Of a DNA stretch of 64,000 nt, positions 50,001-57,788 are shown piece by piece. The position numbers and the translations under genes are program-made. The stretch comes from Lentzea albida (GTDB lineage: Bacteria; Actinomycetota; Actinomycetes; Mycobacteriales; Pseudonocardiaceae), in NCBI RefSeq assembly GCF_900111005.1, contig NZ_FOFV01000007.1, positions 62,001 to 126,000 on the forward strand, written 5' to 3'. Numbering within the stretch: the stretch's first letter is position 1; every line of letters begins with the position of its first letter. The notes beneath the pieces are model-generated. The model was not told where the DNA came from. It searched no databases and saw nothing but the letters and a program-made list of their open reading frames with translations.

Positions 50001-51162
50001 GCCGGGACAGGTGCAGTCCGTGGACGAACCCGAGGACCAGGCACAGCCGCAGCACCGGCTCGAACTTGTGCACGTTGCGCAGCGGCGCGAGCGGGCCGTC
50101 CAGCAGCCCGCGGACCGTCTCCGCGAGCGGCGAGTCGAGCGACCCGACGTACCCGACGGTCAGCAGGGTCAGGCCGGTGAGCGTGCCCAGCACGAGGAAG
50201 CGGCGTTCCGGCAACCCGAGCCTGGCCAGGCCGACGACGCCGATGAGCGCCACCGCCGCGGTGCCGGCCATCAGCACCGGGTTGTCGACGAGGAGGAACC
50301 CGTTGGGCCACCACGGTTCGCCTTGCAGGACGTAAGCCACCCACTGGTTCGTCCCGCGCAGCACCTGGAACAGCGACATCGGCGAGGTGGTGTTCGCCGC
50401 GGACTCGATGTAGTCCAGGAAGGGCAGGCTGTAGCGCCCGAGCAGCAGCAGCGGGACGATCCACCACAACGCCACGGCGATGACCGAGGCCGCCCACCAC
50501 AGGACCAGCCTCACGTGCGCGCGGTTCCACCTTCGCGTCAGCAGCCAGATCCCCGGGAGGACCAGCGCCATCACGACCATCGCGCCGTTGATGCCGCCCA
50601 TCCCCAGCACCGCGAGCGCGGACAGGGCGGCGGCGCGGCGCGGCGACCCGATCCGGTCCGCCAGCACCAGGGGCAGCAGCACCCACGGCAGCATGACGGC
50701 GGGCAGCATCTCCGACGACAACGGCCCGATCTCGGTCAGCACCCGCGGGGCCAGCGCGTACGCCAGCGCGCCCGCGTACCTCGTCGGCTCCTGGCCGATG
50801 CCGAGCGCACGGGCGAGGCGCAGCACCCCGTAGAACGCGAGGCAGAGCAGGAGCGCGCACCAGAGCCGCTGCGTGATCCAGGCGGGGATGCCGAGGACCT
50901 GACCGGCGGCGAAGAACGGCCCCATCGGGAAGAAGTAGCCGTACGCCTGGTTCTGCAGCTCCCCCGCCGTCGCCTCGGGGTTCCACAGGTGCAGCGCCCT
51001 GCCCAGGAAGCCGACCGGGTTCACGACCAGGTCGAGCTTGGTGTCGAACGTGGTCTGGCCGAAGCGCTGGGCGAACGACAACACCGCGAGTGCGAGGAGC
51101 ACCCACGTGGTCGGGTTCCGGTGTGCGATCTTCAGGCTCGTGATGGCGCAGGAAGTTACCAC
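47077..51162 (-). CDS. aftD: AftD-type arabinofuranosyltransferase
   Basis: The protein has about 1361 residues from GTG 51162; mycobacterial AftD has about 1400. The N-terminal GT-C membrane part has TKLDLVVNPVGFLGRAL (conserved Asp in the first outside loop), QNQAYGYFFPMGPFF and FLDYIESAANTT. The middle and C-terminal outside part has discoidin-like carbohydrate-binding modules (for example SAWHSSSFTGPVGQWLEID), and membrane helices return at the end. AftD adds alpha-1,3-arabinofuranose branches to arabinogalactan or lipoarabinomannan from decaprenyl-phospho-arabinose. The start is uncertain: GTG 51162 lies within the TACC-N4-GGTA element and has no ribosome site. Confidence 0.9.
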   Translation of the reverse strand: MVTSCAITSLKIAHRNPTTWVLLALAVLSFAQRFGQTTFDTKLDLVVNPVGFLGRALHLWNPEATAGELQNQAYGYFFPMGPFFAAGQVLGIPAWITQRLWCALLLCLAFYGVLRLARALGIGQEPTRYAGALAYALAPRVLTEIGPLSSEMLPAVMLPWVLLPLVLADRIGSPRRAAALSALAVLGMGGINGAMVVMALVLPGIWLLTRRWNRAHVRLVLWWAASVIAVALWWIVPLLLLGRYSLPFLDYIESAANTTSPMSLFQVLRGTNQWVAYVLQGEPWWPNGFLLVDNPVLMAGTAAVALIGVVGLARLGLPERRFLVLGTLTGLTLLTVGYVGSLDSPLAETVRGLLDGPLAPLRNVHKFEPVLRLCLVLGFVHGLHLSRPAGVRAAPEHWRRRVRTGVVLLLIAVVAAPAWLLTLRPGLGWSDVPGHWREAAAWLAEKDGRAKTLLLPANGFGQYTWGRTVDEPMQSLAEAPWAVRNQIPLGSEGNTRFMDAVHDALADGRGSAGLADFLARGGYRFLLLRNDIAREPTGAPPLTVMRQALQGSPGIERVAEFGPEVRMSDQRLVSSVDVTATGRSLEVFEVKRPVPVVSAVNAADVPTVSGGPESLLPLLSQGLLKADQPAILAGDAAEGSAELLVTDGLRRKERNVGRVSDNLSQTMSADEASRQGRVALDVSPFQDVRHQTVAEYRGIRAVRASTSTAYADAAGTIDPANSPFAAVDGDGGSAWHSSSFTGPVGQWLEIDLDTPRSVGEVTLDLVDDLRVGWAVTRIRITTDTGATDHDVPSGGGPHAYPVSPGLTGSVRVTVLGVAADRQDGNVGVKELSVPGMTAQRALRVPRDREAAEPGFSFTRGSQSRPACYRTGDAVRCDSSLSRFGEEVNGLTRLFRTSAAGRFVVNATVVPAAGARNPVAPDGVTVTGTSSLAGDVAASPLSAVDGDVGTAWVPDVTDLRPTLTLAWQGKRTVSEFRVEGRKGSRTPVELEVRTDAGTEVVRVGADGLVTIRPADTEKLELVVRESGGAGPAEIGELRVPALDGVLEPVPADTPFTVPCGRGPVVDVDGVKINSSVSGVLGDVVNHRPLKAVLCDDDLATALELPAGDHVLSTSRSDSFVVQDVSVTHVGLAQPVATHREVTIGKWDATDRRVTVAPGARALLVVPENVNDGWTATLNGQVLEKVRVDGWQQAYVLPGGDGGVVALEFGPDTRYRTGLLVGALGVLAVLLLAAIPVRRRVAFAAPSESRWPVVAMLVLLAVLGGMLPIVAVIACLLAREFWAAAPKVIAVGGMALGSSVAVLGRILGHGQEWAYVPVAQAALLVAVSAVVAAAFRPFGRRDERSGEEKGGEEQTVLVEPVRP

Positions 51163-51168
51163 CGGGTA
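51157..51168. promoter_or_regulatory. TACY-N4-RGTA element at the aftD start
   Basis: TACC-ACCG-GGTA at 51157-51168, overlapping the proposed aftD start codon and 70 bases before the divergent methyltransferase. On the plus strand the flanking GTAGTGCTCGC is close to GTAGTACTCGC at 45821. Confidence 0.5.
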
Positions 51169-51237
51169 GTGCTCGCGGGCGAGTATCGCTATCTTGGGCC
51201 CCCACGACCGTTCTGGGGCGCATCCAGGCAGGTGGCG

Positions 51238-51948
51238 ATGACTTCTTCGACCGCGTTCGAGCAAGCGTGGGAGCTGGGCGACCAGGTTCCCGGCTGGTTG
51301 ACAGTTGACCAGGCGGCCATGTTGTGGAGAGCCGCCTCCCGGCTCGGGCCCGGCGCGCGGATCGTGGAGATCGGCAGCCACCAGGGGCGGTCCACCACCG
51401 TGCTCGGCCTCGCGGCCAGGTCCGTGGGCGCGACGGTGGTCGCCGTCGACCCGTTCGTCGAGGGCAAGCTGTTCGGCGGCACGTCCACCCGCGCCCGCCT
51501 CGAGCGGAACGTCTCCCGCGCAGGGCTGGCGGACGTCGTGCGGCTCGAAGCCGAGTACAGCACCAGGTTGCGCAAGAGGTGGAACGAACGCATCGACCTG
51601 CTCTACATCGACGGCAAGCACGACTACTGGACCTACACCGACGACATGCTGTGGTCGGAGAACCTCGTGCCGGACGGCGAGATCCTGGTGCACGACGCGT
51701 TCTCGTCCATCGGCGTCACGAGCGGCATCCTGGCGAAGGTGTTGTGCGGCAACCGCTACGTCTACGTGGACCGGGCGGGCTCACTCGCGCGCTTCCGCCT
51801 GGCGCAGCCGGACTGGGCCGATCGCAGGCGGGTGCTCGCCGAAATGCCCTGGTTCCTGCGCAACGTAGGCATCAAGGTGCTGCTGCGCCTGCGGCTGCGG
51901 CCGGTCGCGCGGTTCTTCGGCCACGACGGCGAGTACGACCCGTACTGA
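51238..51948 (+). CDS. Class I SAM-dependent methyltransferase (Methyltransf_24 type)
   Basis: The protein has 236 residues. SAM motif RIVEIGSHQGRSTTVLG, acidic residue in VAVDPFVEG, and IDLLYIDGKHDYWTYTDD, the catalytic/metal region of macrocin-type and cephalosporin-hydroxylase-like methyltransferases. It is divergent from aftD with 75 bases between, sharing the dyad element. It probably methylates a sugar or a glycolipid of the envelope; the substrate is not visible. AGGTGG precedes the ATG closely. Confidence 0.8.
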   Translation: MTSSTAFEQAWELGDQVPGWLTVDQAAMLWRAASRLGPGARIVEIGSHQGRSTTVLGLAARSVGATVVAVDPFVEGKLFGGTSTRARLERNVSRAGLADVVRLEAEYSTRLRKRWNERIDLLYIDGKHDYWTYTDDMLWSENLVPDGEILVHDAFSSIGVTSGILAKVLCGNRYVYVDRAGSLARFRLAQPDWADRRRVLAEMPWFLRNVGIKVLLRLRLRPVARFFGHDGEYDPY

Positions 51949-51953
51949 TCCGT

Positions 51954-53501
51954 CTACTGTGGACGGCAGGCGGGCGGCTGGCAGAGCATCGTGCTCAGCG
52001 CCTGCGCGAAGATGTCGCTGATGCCGGCGGGGTCGACGGTTGTGAACGACCGGCCGCCGGTGGCGTCGGCGATCCGCTTCAGCTCGTCCACGTCGACGTC
52101 CGGCCCCATGCCGATCGCGATGACGGGCAACGGCCTGCGCTTGTCCTGCAACTTGGCGAGCTCGTCGAGCAGTTCGCGCTGGCTGATCGAGTCCGGGTCC
52201 TCGTTGCGGCCGTCGGTCATGATCGCGACGATGTTGATGCGGCCGAGCTCCCAGTTCTTCCTGGCCTCCTTGTACGCGGCCAAAGTGGTGTCGTAGAGGC
52301 CCGTCGCGCCGTTCGCGGTCGCGCGCGTGGCGCGGACGGCGGCGACGGCCTGCCCGCTCGCGAGGTGCTCCTTGACCGAGGCGAACGGGATGATCTCCTT
52401 GTAGTCCCTGTCCCCGTCGAGTCTCGTGGAGAACTTCCACAGGCCGATCTGCGTGCCGGGCTTGAACATGCCCAGTCCGCGTTCGGCCGCCGCGACGGCC
52501 AGCGCCATCCGCGTCGTCCCGGTCCTGGGCACGACCTGGTTCATCGAGCCGGACACGTCCAGCACGCCCAGCACCCGCGCGGTCAGCGTGAGCCCGCTCC
52601 ACAGGCGCAGCGTCTCGTCCACGAACCCCTGGTCCAGCCCGGCGGCCTCGTCGTCGGGGGCGCGCAGGCCGAACCTGCCGAGGTCCTGCCCGGATCGCAG
52701 GCGTGCCAGGAACTTCTCCGCACCCGCCCGCTGTGCCTCGCCCGCGTCGGGCAGCACGACGTACGGGAAGTCGAGCGGTGGCACCGGGTTCTCCGCGGCG
52801 ACCGCCGTGAGCCGGGCCGCGCCGGGCGTGGAGTTGTGCCGTTCCAACGCCTGTTCCGAGGTGGGGAACACGTCCAGAGGGCGGGCGAACAGGTCTTCGG
52901 CCCGTTCGGCGTAGTCACCGGACACGGGCCTGATGGCGGCGACCGTCGCGGCCGCGGGGTCCTTCTCCCCCGACGCGAACCCGCGCAGCGCGAGCAGCGC
53001 CGACAGGCTGGCCGGGTCCTTGGCCGGGTCCGCGATCCCGGCGACGGCCTTGGTCCCCGGCCCGATGAGTTCGCGCCAGTTCTTGCCCTTCGCCGGGTCC
53101 TTCACGGCGAGCACGACCGGCGACATCGCCACCGAGGTGCCCGACTCCGGTACGCGCCACGCGCCGGAATCCCGCGCCTGCCGCAACCACGTCGTCGACT
53201 CGGGCACCCACACCGAGGGCGACCCCGTGCCGTCCACGAGCCGGGTCATGGTGTCGCGCGCGGGTTCCGCCTTCACCTCGACGCGGTAGCAGTCGTCGCC
53301 GGACCCGACCTGGTCCGCGATCTCGCTGAGCGCCGGCGCGACCGCGGGCGCGGCGGTGACCAGGACCGTCGCCGGATCCGTGCAGCGGGTCGCGTTGAGC
53401 CGGTCGATCACGGCGTCACCGCCGATCCAGGCGACGACGGACAACACCAGCAGCACCGAGAGTCCGACGACGGGCGCCGTCACCCGCCGTGGTCGCACCA
53501 T
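51954..53501 (-). CDS. Membrane-anchored solute-binding plus VWA domain protein
   Basis: The protein has 515 residues from ATG 53501 (AAGGTG 8 bases before), preferred to a TTG 18 bases upstream. An N-terminal anchor helix (VVGLSVLLVLSVVAWIGGDA) is followed by a substrate-binding-like domain (about 45-300) and a von Willebrand A domain (about 315-505). MIDAS residues are complete: DVSGSMN, Thr in NGATGLYD and Asp in IMTDGRNE. Such proteins probably bind a divalent metal and a protein partner outside the cell. Cys pairs (ATRCTD with DDCYRV; LCQPPACR) suggest disulphides. Confidence 0.8.
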   Translation of the reverse strand: MVRPRRVTAPVVGLSVLLVLSVVAWIGGDAVIDRLNATRCTDPATVLVTAAPAVAPALSEIADQVGSGDDCYRVEVKAEPARDTMTRLVDGTGSPSVWVPESTTWLRQARDSGAWRVPESGTSVAMSPVVLAVKDPAKGKNWRELIGPGTKAVAGIADPAKDPASLSALLALRGFASGEKDPAAATVAAIRPVSGDYAERAEDLFARPLDVFPTSEQALERHNSTPGAARLTAVAAENPVPPLDFPYVVLPDAGEAQRAGAEKFLARLRSGQDLGRFGLRAPDDEAAGLDQGFVDETLRLWSGLTLTARVLGVLDVSGSMNQVVPRTGTTRMALAVAAAERGLGMFKPGTQIGLWKFSTRLDGDRDYKEIIPFASVKEHLASGQAVAAVRATRATANGATGLYDTTLAAYKEARKNWELGRINIVAIMTDGRNEDPDSISQRELLDELAKLQDKRRPLPVIAIGMGPDVDVDELKRIADATGGRSFTTVDPAGISDIFAQALSTMLCQPPACRPQ

Positions 53502-53610
53502 GGCGGACACCTTAGACAACAGGCCCCGGCACCACCAGAACTCAACCGTTCCGCTTCTTCGGCGGCCCGACCGGTGCTGGCGGTGATTTTTTTCGGTCTA
53601 CACTGAAGCT

Positions 53611-54561
53611 TTAGAGGTGATCAGGAACCTGTCCGGCACCGCCCGGCCGCAACAGCGAACCGGCCCGCTCCTCCAGCAACGCGATCGCCATCAGCTCACC
53701 GTCCACCGGGCCGAAGCGCGCCGCGGCCTGCTGGTGCGCACGGGTGACCACATCGGACAGTTCCGACGGCACGCCGTGGTCGCGGAACAGCTCGCCGACG
53801 GCCTCCAGTTCCTCGACGCAGCGGTCCAGCCCGAACAGTGGCAGGTAGTCGCCCGCGAACACGCGGGCCAGGTCGTGCCGCAGGAACTCGCTCCCGGCCG
53901 CGCTGTCCGCCAGCACCGCGCGCAACGCCTCGGCGTCGAGACCGGCCGCCTGCCCGAGCAGCACCGCCTCGGCCGTCGCCACCGCCTGCCCGAACCACAG
54001 CAGGTTCACGAGCAGCTTGGCGGTGTAGCCCTGACCGGGCCCGCCCACCAGCTCGACCCGGTCGGCGATCACCTCCAGCAACGGCCGCAGGCGCCGGAAC
54101 GTGGCGACGTCACCACCCGCGAAGAGCCGCAGCGCGCCCGCGGCCGCGGCATCGGGCCCACCGCCCATCGGCGCTTCCAGGACGGCGACCCCACGGGCGC
54201 GGGCGTCGTCCTGGATCGGCCGCATGACCAGCGGCGAACTGCTGGTCAGGTCGAGCCACGCCGACCCGCGGCGCAGGTGCCCCAGCACCGGACCGCTCAT
54301 CAGGTCGCGGATCTCCGGAATGCCCGGCAGGACCGTGACCAGCACGTCCGCACCCGCCGCGGCCGCACCCGCGTCGGGCTCCCAGCGGGCGCCGCTCGCG
54401 GTCACCGCCCCGGCCACGTCGTGCCGGACGTCGGTCACCACCACGTCGAACCCGGCGGCGGCCAGGTTGCGGCTGATCGGCAGCCCCATCCGGCCGGCTC
54501 CGGCGACCGCGACACGTGCCCCGGGCCGCAGCGGCCGACCGTCCACGTCGTCCAGTTCCAC
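53611..54561 (-). CDS. NAD(P)-dependent beta-hydroxyacid dehydrogenase-like protein
   Basis: The GTG at 54561 follows GGGAGG by 5 bases; 316 residues. The N-terminal Rossmann domain has VAGAGRMGLPISRNLAAAG, then LDLTSSSP and EAPMGGGPDAAAAG (substrate-binding GG-S-type loop with Asp for Ser), and catalytic Lys in GYTAKLLVNLLW. Members oxidise 3-hydroxyisobutyrate, tartronate semialdehyde and similar acids, or reduce imines. The altered substrate loop leaves the specificity open. It is transcribed away from the SRPBCC gene. Confidence 0.8.
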   Translation of the reverse strand: MELDDVDGRPLRPGARVAVAGAGRMGLPISRNLAAAGFDVVVTDVRHDVAGAVTASGARWEPDAGAAAAGADVLVTVLPGIPEIRDLMSGPVLGHLRRGSAWLDLTSSSPLVMRPIQDDARARGVAVLEAPMGGGPDAAAAGALRLFAGGDVATFRRLRPLLEVIADRVELVGGPGQGYTAKLLVNLLWFGQAVATAEAVLLGQAAGLDAEALRAVLADSAAGSEFLRHDLARVFAGDYLPLFGLDRCVEELEAVGELFRDHGVPSELSDVVTRAHQQAAARFGPVDGELMAIALLEERAGSLLRPGGAGQVPDHL

Positions 54562-54645
54562 CAAGTCCTCCCGCTGTGATCACTGCGAGTGTGCACCGCG
54601 TCTCGCCGTCGTGCGGCGCCGGTGGCGCGGTGCTTGGGTTGGACC

Positions 54646-55083
54646 ATGCGCAAGAGAGCCATCTCGGTCACCAGGACGATCCCCGCGCCCGCCGACCGGA
54701 TCTTCGACCTCCTCGCCCACCCCGCCGGTCACGCGTTGATCGACGGGTCGGGTTCCGTGCGCGCGGCCAGGCCGGGCGGACCGGACAGGCTCGCGCTGGG
54801 CGCCACGTTCGGCATGGACATGAAGCTGGGGCTGGCCTACCGGATCGAGAACACCGTCGTCGAGTTCGACGAGAACCGCCTGATCGCGTGGCGGCACTTC
54901 AACGGCCACCGGTGGCGGTGGCGGCTCACGCCGGTCGACGCCGGGGCCACGGAGGTGACGGAGACGTTCGACTGGTCCACCGCGAGGATCCCGCTGCTGC
55001 TGGACCTGTCGTCGTTCCCGCGGCGCAACAAGGCCGCGATGGAGAAGTCGCTCGAGTTGATGGCGGCGCACTTCGCCGGGTGA
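54646..55083 (+). CDS. SRPBCC superfamily (polyketide cyclase/START-like) protein
   Basis: The protein has 145 residues. The helix-grip fold begins ISVTRTIPAPADRIFDLLAH and ends with the long helix NKAAMEKSLELMAAHF; internal strands include LIAWRHFNGHRWRW and TEVTETFDWS. Proteins of this fold hold small hydrophobic ligands; no catalytic residues can be assigned. The ATG at 54646 starts right before the first strand; the ribosome site is weak. It is followed by the CocE-type hydrolase 49 bases later. Confidence 0.8.
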   Translation: MRKRAISVTRTIPAPADRIFDLLAHPAGHALIDGSGSVRAARPGGPDRLALGATFGMDMKLGLAYRIENTVVEFDENRLIAWRHFNGHRWRWRLTPVDAGATEVTETFDWSTARIPLLLDLSSFPRRNKAAMEKSLELMAAHFAG

Positions 55084-55132
55084 GCACAGGTCCTGCTCGC
55101 CGTCCGCTCTCCGGCCTGATAGGAAAGATCAG

Positions 55133-56773
55133 GTGGGCACACGACCTCGCTTCGACCTCGCCGGCAAGGCCGTCGGGCTGCTCGTCCAGCGGCTGCTGAA
55201 GCTTCCCCCGGCCACGAGCCGCGACGTGACCGTCGAGCGAGACCTGCGGATCCCGACCCACGACGGGCGGACGCTCCTCGCGACCCACTGGGCGCCCGCC
55301 GATCCGGCCTCGGACGCACCCACCGCCGTGGTGCGCACGCCGTACGGGCGCAGCGGGCCGCTGGACTGGTTGTACGGGCGTGCCCTCGCCGAACGCGGGC
55401 TGCACGTGCTGACGGTGAGCTGCCGGGGCACGTTCGGCTCGGACGGCGACTTCCGGGCCATGCGGCACGAGCGCGAGGACGGGCTGTCGACGCTGCGCTG
55501 GCTCGCGGACCAGCCGTGGGGCGGCGACGTGGTGCTGACCGGCAGCAGCTACCTCGGCTACACGCAGTGGGCCATCGCGGCGGAGGCTCCCGTGCGGGTC
55601 AAGGCGATGGTGCCGCACGTGACGTCGTCCCGGCTCGCCCTGGCGTTCCTGCGGCCGGACCGGTTCGAGGTGGAGACGCTGCTCGGCTGGTCGGTGAGCA
55701 CGGCGACGCAGGAACGTCCTGGTGCCCTGTGGCGCGCGGTGCTCGGCATCGGGCGCAAGCGCGTCCAGCGGGCCATGAGCACGTTGCCGCTGGTCGACGC
55801 CGACACCGCCGCGCTCGGCCACACCTGGCCGTTCTACCAGGAGTGCCTGCACCACGACCAGGACGACCCGTACTGGAAGAACGAGGACCACTCGCCGTCC
55901 GTCGGCGACGTGACCGTGCCGGTCAGCTCGATCGCGGGCTGGTACGACATCTTCCTCGCCGACCAGCTCCGCGACTTCCAGGTGCTCAGGGCCGCCGGAC
56001 GCGACGCGCACCTGACGGTCGGGCCGTGGTGGCACGGCCACACCGGCGGGATGGCCGCGGTGCTCGGGGACACGGTCGGCTGGGCCGCCGCCCACGCCCG
56101 CGGCACGGAGCCGCCGCGCAAGCCGCCGGTCCGGCTCTTCGTGATGGGTGTGGGCGAATGGCGCGACTTCGACGAGTGGCCGCCCACCGGCTACACCTCC
56201 CGGCGCTGGCACCTCGCGCCCGGCGGCGGGCTGCGGCAGGCGCCCGGAACGCAGGCACCGCCGACGTCGTTCACCTACGACCCCGCCGAGCCGACGCCGT
56301 CGCTGGGCGGGCCGAAGCTCGAGAGCCGCGGCGCGGGTCCGGTCGACAACCGCGAGTTGGAAGCGCGTGACGACGTCCTCGTCTTCACCTCCGCGGTGCT
56401 GGACGCCGACGTCGAGGTGATCGGCGAGGTCACGGCGGAGGTGTGGATCCGCGCGGACCGCCCGTCCTGCGACCTGTTCGTCCGGCTGTGCGACGTGGAC
56501 GAGCGGGGCAGGTCGCTCAACATCTGCGACGACCTGGTCAAGGTGCGGCCGGACGGCGTGACGAAGGTGACCGTCGAGCTGTCCCCCACCGCGCACGTGT
56601 TCCGCCGCGGGCACCGGCTCCGGGTGCAGGTGTCGGCCGGGGCGTTCCCGCGCTTCGCCCGCAACCTGGGCGACGGAGGGCCGTCCCACACCGCGACGGA
56701 ACCGCGGAAGACCGCGGTGGAGGTCTTCCACGACGCCGACCACCCGTCCGCGGTGCTGCTGCCGCAGAAGTAG
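55133..56773 (+). CDS. CocE/NonD family hydrolase (X-Pro dipeptidyl-peptidase S15 type)
   Basis: The protein has 546 residues, GTG start. Catalytic Ser is in LTGSSYLGYTQW, the acid is in the segment after IAGWYDIFLADQ, and His is in PWWHGHTGG. The C-terminal jelly-roll (XPP_PepC) starts near 390 with VLDADVEVIGEV and contains SCDLFVRLCDVDE. Relatives hydrolyse cocaine, alpha-amino-acid esters or beta-lactam side chains. No signal peptide is seen. It is convergent with the WYL regulator, 5 bases between stops. Confidence 0.85.
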   Translation: MGTRPRFDLAGKAVGLLVQRLLKLPPATSRDVTVERDLRIPTHDGRTLLATHWAPADPASDAPTAVVRTPYGRSGPLDWLYGRALAERGLHVLTVSCRGTFGSDGDFRAMRHEREDGLSTLRWLADQPWGGDVVLTGSSYLGYTQWAIAAEAPVRVKAMVPHVTSSRLALAFLRPDRFEVETLLGWSVSTATQERPGALWRAVLGIGRKRVQRAMSTLPLVDADTAALGHTWPFYQECLHHDQDDPYWKNEDHSPSVGDVTVPVSSIAGWYDIFLADQLRDFQVLRAAGRDAHLTVGPWWHGHTGGMAAVLGDTVGWAAAHARGTEPPRKPPVRLFVMGVGEWRDFDEWPPTGYTSRRWHLAPGGGLRQAPGTQAPPTSFTYDPAEPTPSLGGPKLESRGAGPVDNRELEARDDVLVFTSAVLDADVEVIGEVTAEVWIRADRPSCDLFVRLCDVDERGRSLNICDDLVKVRPDGVTKVTVELSPTAHVFRRGHRLRVQVSAGAFPRFARNLGDGGPSHTATEPRKTAVEVFHDADHPSAVLLPQK

Positions 56774-56778
56774 GTCCG

Positions 56779-57726
56779 TCAGCCGTACCGCCGCACGAGC
56801 GCCCTCCCGATCGACGCCAACCGGTCCCGCACGTCCTGGGGCCCGGTCACCTCGACCCACTCGAGCAGCCCGGCGAACTCACCGGCGAGCACGTGCTCGT
56901 CGTGGCCGCGGACCACGACCTCGACTCGTCCGTCCGAAGTGGACCCTCCCACCTCGAGCCGTCCGCCGAACGCGAGCCGGAGCACGCCCACACCGTGCGG
57001 CACGCACAGCGCCCTCGCCTCCAGCGGCGTCCGCCTGCGGTCGACCTCGTCGACGATCTCGCGCCAGCTCTCGGCGAGGTCGAAGCCGGCGGGCCGGTGC
57101 ACGGGATCGCCGGTCGGCTCGGCGGACGTCACGCGGTCGACGCGGAACGTGCGCCGGCCCGCGCCGGTCTGGCAGACCAGGTACCACGACTCGCCCTTGG
57201 CGACGACGCCCAGCGGGTGGACGGTCCGCTCGGTCGCGGCGTGCTCGCGGTCGACGTAGCCGAGCCGCACCTGGACGCCGCGGATCACCGCGTCCTGGAG
57301 GGCGGCGAGGAAGCGCGGCGGGGTGCGCCCGGTCCGGCCCGCTCCCCATCCTCGCGGGTCCACGACCACCGACGACGCCGCCGCCTCGGCCTGGTCCCGG
57401 AAGGGCTCCGGCAGGGCGTGCACGAGCTTGCGCAGTGCGGTCTTCACGGCCGGCGTCGCGACCGAGGCCGGGCCCGCGACCAGGAACAGGGCGCGGGCCT
57501 CCCCCTCGGTCAGCCCGGACAGGTCGGTGCGGGCGCCGCCCACCAGTCTCCAGCCACCGCCCCTGCCCTGCGTGGAGTAGAGCGGCACCCCCGCCACGGC
57601 CAGGGCGTCGAGGTCGCGGCGAGCGGTGCGCTCGGAGACCTCCAGTTCTCTCGCGACCTCGGCCGCGGTCACCTGCCCGCGCCGTTGCAGCAGGAGCAGG
57701 ACGGCCACCAGCCGGTCGGTTCGCAC
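56779..57726 (-). CDS. WYL-domain transcriptional regulator with DeoR-type HTH
   Basis: The protein has 315 residues from GTG 57726. The N-terminal winged HTH reads RTDRLVAVLLLLQRRGQVTA, then LEVSERTARRDLDALAVAGV. The WYL domain (about 130-230) has the motif as SWYLVCQTGAGRRTFRVDRV. The C-terminal WCX region follows. WYL domains sense ligands such as nucleic acids or small molecules. It is divergent from an epoxide-hydrolase-like gene across a perfect 10+5+10 palindrome, which is very likely its operator. No ribosome site is evident, so the mRNA may be leaderless. Confidence 0.85.
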   Translation of the reverse strand: MRTDRLVAVLLLLQRRGQVTAAEVARELEVSERTARRDLDALAVAGVPLYSTQGRGGGWRLVGGARTDLSGLTEGEARALFLVAGPASVATPAVKTALRKLVHALPEPFRDQAEAAASSVVVDPRGWGAGRTGRTPPRFLAALQDAVIRGVQVRLGYVDREHAATERTVHPLGVVAKGESWYLVCQTGAGRRTFRVDRVTSAEPTGDPVHRPAGFDLAESWREIVDEVDRRRTPLEARALCVPHGVGVLRLAFGGRLEVGGSTSDGRVEVVVRGHDEHVLAGEFAGLLEWVEVTGPQDVRDRLASIGRALVRRYG

Positions 57727-57744
57727 AGGGGCAAGATTCCACGA

Positions 57745-57769
57745 AAACCGGTCATGGGGTGACCGGTTT
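57745..57769. promoter_or_regulatory. Operator: perfect 10-base inverted repeat between WYL regulator and hydrolase
   Basis: AAACCGGTCA (57745-57754), spacer TGGGG, TGACCGGTTT (57760-57769). The arms are exactly complementary. The site is centred between starts at 57726 and 57789, so one bound regulator could silence both genes. Confidence 0.75.
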
Positions 57770-57788
57770 CGGTCCGCAAGATCGCCGC

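Noticed and set aside
47242-51237. Very long open frame on the plus strand opposite aftD
   Set aside because: It is the antisense of aftD, kept open by high GC. Its product is Arg/His-rich low-complexity sequence with no domain. Only the last part from 51238 is a real gene.
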